Below are positions 7,258 through 11,858 of a stretch of 11,858 bases of DNA, piece by piece. Where the stretch lies: assembly GCA_002368685.1 (NCBI GenBank), contig DFEN01000070.1:1-11858 (forward strand), written 5' to 3'. Under the pieces are notes generated by a model. The model did no database searches, was not told the DNA's origin, and worked only from the letters and a program-made list of their open reading frames with translations. The translations under genes were made by a program, and so were the position numbers. Numbering within the stretch: position 1 is the stretch's first letter; each line of letters starts with the position of its first letter. The stretch is from Lachnospiraceae bacterium UBA3801. GTDB lineage: Bacteria > Bacillota > Clostridia > Lachnospirales > Lachnospiraceae.

Positions 7258-9051
7258 CTATAATTTAATTCTTATTTTTTTAACTTCTTCCTTCTGTCTA
7301 GCTAATTGTATATAGCTGACATTGGAATTCTCTCTTAGTGCCTTATCTATATTATTGGTTTTGATTTTGATAATCACATCTGTCAGAACCTTTTCCATGA
7401 TAGATGGTGTCGTATCAAATTCAAATTCCTTCGTAAAGATTTCACTAACCTTTTCCTGGGATTCAGCATCCTCGAAACTGTTCAGAATATTTGCCGGTAC
7501 AACCTTTCCTTGAGTACGATACTGTTCAAAAATCTTCTTCGCAACATCGGAAATGATATCTTCAGTAAAATCCTGCTCCGAAATAACACCAGATAGTTTA
7601 TCAAAGAGCCGCTGCTCATTTACCATCATAGTTAGAAGATATTTCTCATTATCCTCTGCCGGAGTCGATTTTTTCTTCTGCCGCTCTCTTAATTCTCGCT
7701 TATCTGTATTGTCTACCACGTCATTTTCTGTCGCTGCATCTAGACTTGTTTCAGCCAGCCCTGCAAGTCCGACCTGAGTAACTATCCTTCCAAGCTCCTC
7801 CTTATCGAGGAAATATTTGCTCGAAACTGTATCTATATAGTTATGCCTCTCAGTTACATCTGTGATACCTGCGAGGAGTCTTCCGGAGTCTTTCATAAAC
7901 TTGGTTTTCTCTTCAGGATCGTTCAAGTCATACTTTGCAACTATATGATCTATCTCGAAGAGTCGACCATTCAGAGCATTTCGAACTCTTTCATCGAAGC
8001 TGTCTATACCTTCATTTTTAATGAATTCATCTGGATCCTTATATGGTCTAAGGTCAATGACCTTTTGTGACAAATCCAGCTTACGAAGTATTCCTATCGC
8101 TCTCATGGTGGCATTTACGCCAGCACCGTCGCTGTCATATGCCAGGTAAACATCACTCGTATATCTCTTAATAAGCCCTGCCTGAGCCTCTGTGAGGGCC
8201 GTTCCCAGTGAAGCTGTAGCATTCGTATATCCTGCCTGATGCATGGCAATAACGTCCATATAACCCTCACACAGGATAACGCCCTTCTTCTTACTATGAC
8301 GGGCTATATTCATTGCAAAGAGGTTTCGACCTTTGTTAAAGATTTCGGTCTCTCGAGTATTGAGATACTTCGGCTTCGCATCGCCCAGTACTCTTCCACC
8401 AAATCCTATTACCTTGCCACTTATATCTGTAATCGGAACTATCACCCTGTTCCAAAACTGATCACCAGGTCCATCCCTCTCGTCAAATCTCACGAGACCA
8501 GCCGCCTTCATAAGTTCGTCTGAATGCCCCTTTGATTTGAGATACTTATACAGATCATCTCTATATATATCCGAATAACCAAGCCCAAAGTTATTTATAG
8601 TCTCATCCGTAAAACCACGGTTCTTATAATACTCATACCCAAGCTTTCCACGATCTGTTTTCGTTAGCAAATAATGGAAGTAACCTGCCGCATCCATGTT
8701 TACCTCGTAGAGTCTCGCCCGCCAGGACTGCTTTTTCTTATCCTCTTCGGAGAGTTCTTTCTCTGGAAGCTCGATTCCTGCTCTCTTAGCCAGATACTCT
8801 ACAGCCTCTGGAAATGTCATATTCTCATGCTTCATTAAAAATGTATACACATTTCCGCCGACATGACAACCAAAGCAATAGTACATCTGCTTCTCCCGAC
8901 TCACCGAAAATGACGGGGTTTTCTCATTATGGAATGGACAGCAGCATTTATAGGTACTACCAGCCCTTCTTAGACCTGTGTATTCAGAGATAACATCTAC
9001 TATATCATTTTGTGAACGTACTTCTTCAACTATCTCATCTGAATAATACAT
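7258..9051 (-). CDS. dnaG: DNA primase DnaG
   Basis: DnaG makes RNA primers for DNA replication and is recruited by the replicative helicase. The protein has 597 residues. The N-terminal CHC2 zinc finger uses C38, H41, C59 and C62. The catalytic core includes the basic motif NRVIVPITD near 201 and FGGRVL near 217. The TOPRIM domain carries EGYMD at 262-266 and AYDSDGAG at 304-311, whose acidic residues bind catalytic metals. The C-terminal third (from about 460) is the less conserved helicase-binding region. A charged, low-complexity linker lies near 445-470. The length matches Bacillus DnaG (about 603). The start is preceded by AGAGGG (9057-9062). An overlapping ATG just upstream, at 9054-9056, is out of frame. 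It lies 23 bases after dgt and 12 before rpoD. Confidence 0.98.
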   Translation of the reverse strand: MYYSDEIVEEVRSQNDIVDVISEYTGLRRAGSTYKCCCPFHNEKTPSFSVSREKQMYYCFGCHVGGNVYTFLMKHENMTFPEAVEYLAKRAGIELPEKELSEEDKKKQSWRARLYEVNMDAAGYFHYLLTKTDRGKLGYEYYKNRGFTDETINNFGLGYSDIYRDDLYKYLKSKGHSDELMKAAGLVRFDERDGPGDQFWNRVIVPITDISGKVIGFGGRVLGDAKPKYLNTRETEIFNKGRNLFAMNIARHSKKKGVILCEGYMDVIAMHQAGYTNATASLGTALTEAQAGLIKRYTSDVYLAYDSDGAGVNATMRAIGILRKLDLSQKVIDLRPYKDPDEFIKNEGIDSFDERVRNALNGRLFEIDHIVAKYDLNDPEEKTKFMKDSGRLLAGITDVTERHNYIDTVSSKYFLDKEELGRIVTQVGLAGLAETSLDAATENDVVDNTDKRELRERQKKKSTPAEDNEKYLLTMMVNEQRLFDKLSGVISEQDFTEDIISDVAKKIFEQYRTQGKVVPANILNSFEDAESQEKVSEIFTKEFEFDTTPSIMEKVLTDVIIKIKTNNIDKALRENSNVSYIQLARQKEEVKKIRIKL

Positions 9052-9074
9052 TTCATCCCTCTATTTTATGTAAA

Positions 9075-10082
9075 CTAAAATTTATTCCAACCATCAGGAA
9101 TGAATAACTGCTGGAATATCTCAACTGCGTAGTTATCAGTCATTCCTGATATATAATCACAAACTATATCTGATACATCAGCGCCATTCGCTATGGCATC
9201 AGCAAATTCTCCAGATAACTTATCCGGATTATTATAATAATACTCATAAAGCATTTCTATCACTTCAAAAGCCTTTTCCTCTTCCTTCTTAACAACCGGA
9301 TTCGTATAAAGGTTTTCGAACATATATTTCCGTAGATCCATAAAGGCTTGCCAGAATTCGTCTGTCATCTTTACCCTAGGGCTATCCTGAGAATTCTCTA
9401 CTACATTATGAATCATTCTATCTATTCGGTCGCTGGTGGAGTGTCCCAATATATTAGTACATTCTGATGGAAGCTCATCCTCAAAAAGAACACCAGCCAT
9501 TATTCCATCATCTATATCGTGGCTAATATACGCTATCTTATCTGAGATTCTAACTATATCTCCCTCAAGCGTAGCAGGTGTAAGGCTAGTCTTATGATTG
9601 AGGATACCGTCTCTTACTTCCCATGTAAGATTCAGTCCCTGACCGTTCTTCTCAACCTTTTCAACAACTCTAACGCCATTAGCATTATGTCCAAAAGGTT
9701 TACCCAGTGCCTTGCTAAGCGCTCTCTCTCCTACATGACCAAAGGGTGTATGACCTATATCATGTCCAAGAGCTATAGCTTCTGTCAGATCCTCATTTGC
9801 TCTTATAGCCTTCGCTATAGTTCTAGCTATCTGAGAAACCTCCAGAGTATGCGTAAGTCTTGTCCTGTAATGATCCCCATCAGGAGTTAGAAAAACCTGT
9901 GTCTTATGCTTAAGTCTTCTAAATGACTTACTATGAATGATTCGGTCTCTGTCTCTCTGATATACAGTACGTATATCACTTTCCTCTTCAGGTACGTCTC
10001 TACCTCTAGACTCATCACTGAAGGACGCATATTTACTTAATTTTTGATGTTCTTCCTGTTCGTAACGCTCTCTAATAGTCAT
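9075..10082 (-). CDS. dgt: Deoxyguanosinetriphosphate triphosphohydrolase-like protein (HD domain)
   Basis: This cytoplasmic HD-superfamily enzyme (335 residues) is predicted to hydrolyse dNTPs to deoxynucleoside and triphosphate, helping balance precursor pools. The HD metal site is complete: H78 (RLTHTLEV), H107-D108 (GHDIGHTPFGH) and D181 (RISDKIAY). The N-terminal motifs YQRDRDRIIHSKSFRRL and KTQVF are typical of the short dGTPase-like class (about 330-350 residues), shorter than E. coli Dgt (about 505). The substrate may be broader than dGTP, as for other short homologues. AGGAG at 10089-10093 lies six bases before the ATG. It is the first gene of the minus-strand operon leading to dnaG, so its promoter, somewhere in the 231-base gap upstream, probably drives the whole set. 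Confidence 0.95.
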   Translation of the reverse strand: MTIRERYEQEEHQKLSKYASFSDESRGRDVPEEESDIRTVYQRDRDRIIHSKSFRRLKHKTQVFLTPDGDHYRTRLTHTLEVSQIARTIAKAIRANEDLTEAIALGHDIGHTPFGHVGERALSKALGKPFGHNANGVRVVEKVEKNGQGLNLTWEVRDGILNHKTSLTPATLEGDIVRISDKIAYISHDIDDGIMAGVLFEDELPSECTNILGHSTSDRIDRMIHNVVENSQDSPRVKMTDEFWQAFMDLRKYMFENLYTNPVVKKEEEKAFEVIEMLYEYYYNNPDKLSGEFADAIANGADVSDIVCDYISGMTDNYAVEIFQQLFIPDGWNKF

Positions 10083-10218
10083 TTTACACTCCTCAAAACC
10101 TAAGCCATTTCAGGAAAACCATATGTGACATAATCCCCCTAAAAAAGAGGACCCATCTTATTATTAAACATAAAAAAGAAGAATCCTTTTATTTTTTTTA
10201 TTTATTGCAATAGTTTTT

Positions 10219-10247
10219 TTGACAACAACTAACTATAATGCTAATAT
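10219..10247 (+). promoter_or_regulatory. Sigma-A promoter of the yesL-like gene
   Basis: A consensus TTGACA (10219-10224) and TAATAT (10242-10247) are 17 bases apart, with TG one base before the -10 box (extended -10). A T-rich run lies directly upstream. The start point would be about 10254, giving a leader of about 60 bases. A nearer TATAAT at 10234-10239 is spaced only nine bases from the -35 and is not the partner. Confidence 0.8.
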
Positions 10248-10262
10248 ATGAAAATGCGAGAA

Positions 10263-10286
10263 AAATAGCTTATTTGAAGGCTATTT
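10263..10286 (+). other. Small inverted repeat in the yesL leader
   Basis: AAATAGC (10263-10269) pairs with GCTATTT (10280-10286) around a ten-base loop, just after the predicted transcription start and about 12 bases before the ribosome binding site. It has only two G-C pairs, so an RNA hairpin would be weak. It could equally be a DNA operator, or chance in AT-rich sequence. Confidence 0.3.
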
Positions 10287-10313
10287 AACCTATAACAGAA
10301 AGGTTGACATAAT

Positions 10314-11084
10314 ATGTCTAAAAACAATTCTAGCAAGAATTCCAACAAATTAGATAATAAAAAACAAGATACTGAACAACTATCTGATACACTATCTGCA
10401 CAAAATGCAGATAAGCCTCAGATTGAAGAAAAGAAAGAAGAAAGCGAAGAAGCTCGCGTTAAGCCGACAAAAGCACAACGGTTCTTCAATGTAATAGATA
10501 AATTCGGCGATCTCTTCTTCCTGAATATTTACTTCTTTATAACCTGTATACCTATAGTAACGATCGGAGCTGCATTTACTGCACTATACACCGTTACTAA
10601 CAAAATGGTTAAGGACGATGAAAGTCCCGTTAAGGAAGCTTATTTCAAAGCCTTTAGAGAGAATCTAAAGCAGGGAACCATCATCTGGATAGTAGATCTG
10701 ATATATCTATTCCTGATGTATGTACAGTATTCATATGTTATCACAAGTAACAGTGAAACAGCACGTATCATTTATGTAATACTTGGGTTTGAGTTCATAC
10801 TTGCAGCATTTGCTATACCTCTTCAGTTCCCAATGGTTGCCAGATATGAGAATACAACATTTAACCTTATGAGAAATGCATTAGTCTTCTCTCTCGCCAA
10901 CCTAGGAACCTGGATAAAAATATTCTTTATTTGGTCATTTCCAAGTATGCTGTACTTCCTGAATCCAAGAATCCTGGTATACACTTGGTTCCTCTGGGCC
11001 TTGTTCCTAACAGCATTCTTTACATATGTAAGCTCAATGCTGTTAATAAGATTCTACGACAAAATAGAAAAACCTAGAGAATAA
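10314..11084 (+). CDS. YesL family (DUF624) membrane protein
   Basis: This is a 256-residue integral membrane protein of the YesL/DUF624 family, whose exact function is unknown. Members usually sit beside carbohydrate ABC transporters and YesM/YesN two-component regulators. The family core is clear: FNVIDKFGDLFFLNIYFFI followed by CIPIVTIGAAFTALYTVTNK (about 58-97), then DDESPVKEAYFKAFRENLKQGTIIW (101-125). About five membrane spans are visible, near 66-90, 120-143, 151-170, 190-212 and 220-245. An extra hydrophilic, Lys/Glu/Ser/Asn-rich head of some 50 residues precedes the core and is low complexity. GAAAGG at 10298-10303 lies ten bases before the ATG. The gene has its own promoter and terminator. 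A solute-binding protein fragment follows, in keeping with a sugar-uptake context. Confidence 0.9.
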   Translation: MSKNNSSKNSNKLDNKKQDTEQLSDTLSAQNADKPQIEEKKEESEEARVKPTKAQRFFNVIDKFGDLFFLNIYFFITCIPIVTIGAAFTALYTVTNKMVKDDESPVKEAYFKAFRENLKQGTIIWIVDLIYLFLMYVQYSYVITSNSETARIIYVILGFEFILAAFAIPLQFPMVARYENTTFNLMRNALVFSLANLGTWIKIFFIWSFPSMLYFLNPRILVYTWFLWALFLTAFFTYVSSMLLIRFYDKIEKPRE

Positions 11085-11106
11085 AATCTATACTATTATA
11101 AATTGT

Positions 11107-11141
11107 TCATCCATAGTTTTATGCTATGGATGATTTTTTTT
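11107..11141 (+). terminator. Rho-independent terminator after yesL
   Basis: A perfect ten-pair stem, TCATCCATAG (11107-11116) with CTATGGATGA (11124-11133), encloses a seven-base loop and is followed by eight T residues (11134-11141). It lies 22 bases after the yesL stop and should end that transcript. It leaves no room for a promoter before the coding sequence that resumes 15 bases later. Confidence 0.93.
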
Positions 11142-11156
11142 GCAATGAATGTGTAA

Positions 11157-11192
11157 ACAACAGAGGCAACTACAGAGGCTACAACAGAGGCT
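11157..11192 (+). repeat. Three 12-base tandem repeats coding Thr-Thr-Glu-Ala
   Basis: Three near-identical 12-mers (ACAACAGAGGCA, ACTACAGAGGCT, ACAACAGAGGCT) encode TTEA three times in the linker of the binding protein. An exact further copy of the middle unit is at 11241-11252. The array begins directly at the point where the gene lost its 5' end, so the repeat may have been the site of recombination or of an assembly collapse. Confidence 0.8.
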
Positions 11193-11858
11193 GCTGTAGA
11201 CGACGCAACAGATGATGCTTCAGCTGATGAAGCTGTTGAGACTACAGAGGCTGATCTTTCAGCTGATGGTAAGGTTCTTAACATTCAGTGCTGGAATGAT
11301 GAGTTCGCTCGTCGTCTTAGAGATCATTATCCAGGATTCGAAGCTAACGATCCAGATGATGCTACAGCAGGTGGTAAGATCGGTGACATCGAAGTTAAGT
11401 TCACTGTAACTCCTTCAGATGACAACGCTTATCAGAACAACCTTGATGCTGTTCTTCCAGAGAACGCTAATGCAGCTGATGATGAGAAGGTTGACCTTTT
11501 CCTCGTAGAAGCTGACTATGCTCTTAAGTATGTAAATACTGATCTTACAATGCCTGTCGCTGATCTTGGTATTGATGTAGATACTGAGCTTGCTAATCAG
11601 TATCAGTATACAAAGGATATCGTAACAGACAAAGATGGAAACCTTAAGGGTGTTTCATGGCAGGGATGTCCTGGTGTACTTATCTACAACAGAGAAGCAG
11701 CTAAGGAAGTTCTTGGATCAGATGATCCTGATACAGTTCAGGAAGCAGTTAAGGATTGGGATACATTCAATGCTACTGCTAAGGACATGAAGGACGCTGG
11801 ATACAAGATGACAGCAACAGCAAACGATACATTCCGTGTATTCTCAGACAACGTTTCA
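11157..11858 (+). CDS. Extracellular solute-binding protein, missing its 5' end; runs off the window
   Basis: A 234-codon reading frame runs from just after a TAA (11154-11156) to the last base. It begins with a Thr/Glu/Ala linker (TTEATTEATTEAAVDDATDD). A mature binding-protein body follows: KVLNIQCWNDEFARRLRDHYPGF is the usual first strand and helix, then VDLFLVEADYALKYV and SWQGCPGVLIYNREAAKEVLG. These features fit a family 1 carbohydrate-binding lipoprotein of an ABC importer. There is no usable start: the first in-frame ATG is at 11550, deep in the domain, and no GTG or TTG with a ribosome site precedes it. The signal peptide and lipobox cysteine expected before the linker are absent, and a terminator stands 16 bases upstream. 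Codons are strongly biased (GCT, CTT, GAT), as in highly expressed genes. It is either a 5'-truncated pseudogene or an assembly join. Confidence 0.85.

Larger units (their letters stand above)
10083..10313. other. Divergent intergenic region, very AT-rich
   Basis: This gap separates dgt (leftward) from the yesL-like gene (rightward). It holds long A and T runs (10141-10146, 10171-10176, 10192-10199, 10214-10220) that would give bent DNA and act as UP-like elements. The rightward promoter is listed separately. For dgt I could find no convincing -35/-10 pair; the best guess, TTCTTC-17-TAAGAT on the minus strand around 10180-10152, is weak. No small gene or RNA was recognised. Confidence 0.6.

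Noticed and set aside
7028..7315. A serine-rich plus-strand frame opposite the start of rpoD.
   Set aside because: It is the complement of the Glu-rich RpoD tail (GAA/GAG read as TTC/CTC and related codons), without a ribosome site or family resemblance.
10141..10200. Possible terminator hairpins among the A and T runs upstream of dgt.
   Set aside because: Stems are short or need several G-U or A-T pairs only, and no transcript is expected to end there, since both flanking genes point away.
10234..10239. Perfect TATAAT as the -10 box of the yesL promoter.
   Set aside because: It is only nine bases from the TTGACA. The TAATAT at 17 bases with an upstream TG is the better partner.
11085..11156. 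The yesL frame stays open after its stop to give a hydrophobic stretch (ending MLWMIFFAMNV) that is in frame with the binding protein, like a signal peptide interrupted by TAA.
   Set aside because: The residues are simply the terminator stem and T-tract read as codons. There is no ribosome site, no basic N-region and no lipobox cysteine, and two stop codons would have to be read through.
11096..11409. Open frames on the minus strand (11096-11284) and in another plus frame (11212-11409).
   Set aside because: They are shadows of the repetitive Thr/Glu/Ala-coding binding-protein frame. Their translations are low-complexity, and the minus-strand one runs into the terminator.
1..11858. CRISPR arrays, tRNA genes, insertion sequences, attachment sites or phage genes.
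   Set aside because: No regularly spaced repeats, cloverleaf sequences, transposase or integrase motifs were found on either strand by reading. The content is housekeeping and transport genes.

Overview
The window is from a low-GC Gram-positive bacterium, most likely a Clostridia member of the Lachnospiraceae (Butyrivibrio/Pseudobutyrivibrio-like). The evidence is the AT-rich sequence, strong AGGAGG-type ribosome binding sites, the dgt-dnaG-rpoD-trmK gene order, a YesL (DUF624) protein, and a solute-binding protein with a Thr/Glu/Ala linker. The genus is inferred; there is no marker here that fixes it.

Layout. (1) Positions 1-3092, minus strand: a three-gene ABC-2 type export operon. A secreted, membrane-anchored protein with an inactive-looking glutamine-amidotransferase-like domain comes first, then the ATPase, then a permease cut by the window edge. 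(2) Positions 3113-3484, plus strand: rnpB, the RNase P RNA, with a good sigma-A promoter. It lies divergent from the ABC operon and convergent with the next gene. (3) Positions 3516-10082, minus strand: five tightly packed genes read in the order dgt (dNTP triphosphohydrolase), dnaG (primase), rpoD (primary sigma factor), trmK (tRNA m1A22 methyltransferase), and a nucleoside kinase fused to a threonyl-tRNA-synthetase-like N-terminus. Gaps of 12-33 bases, each with a ribosome binding site, suggest one macromolecular-synthesis operon. (4) Positions 10083-10313: an AT-rich divergent intergenic region with a clear promoter facing right. (5) Positions 10314-11141, plus strand: a yesL-like membrane protein gene closed by a strong intrinsic terminator. 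(6) Positions 11157-11858, plus strand: the mature part of an extracellular sugar-type solute-binding protein, open to the window end but with no start codon and no signal peptide.

Most of the window is conserved housekeeping DNA and I do not see a new defence, mobile or RNA-guided system. The observation most worth checking is the beheaded solute-binding protein directly behind the yesL terminator, which marks either a real deletion/rearrangement or an assembly join. Secondary points are the uncharacterised ABC-partner protein, the kinase with a degenerate tRNA-synthetase editing domain, and the acidic N-terminal extension of RpoD.
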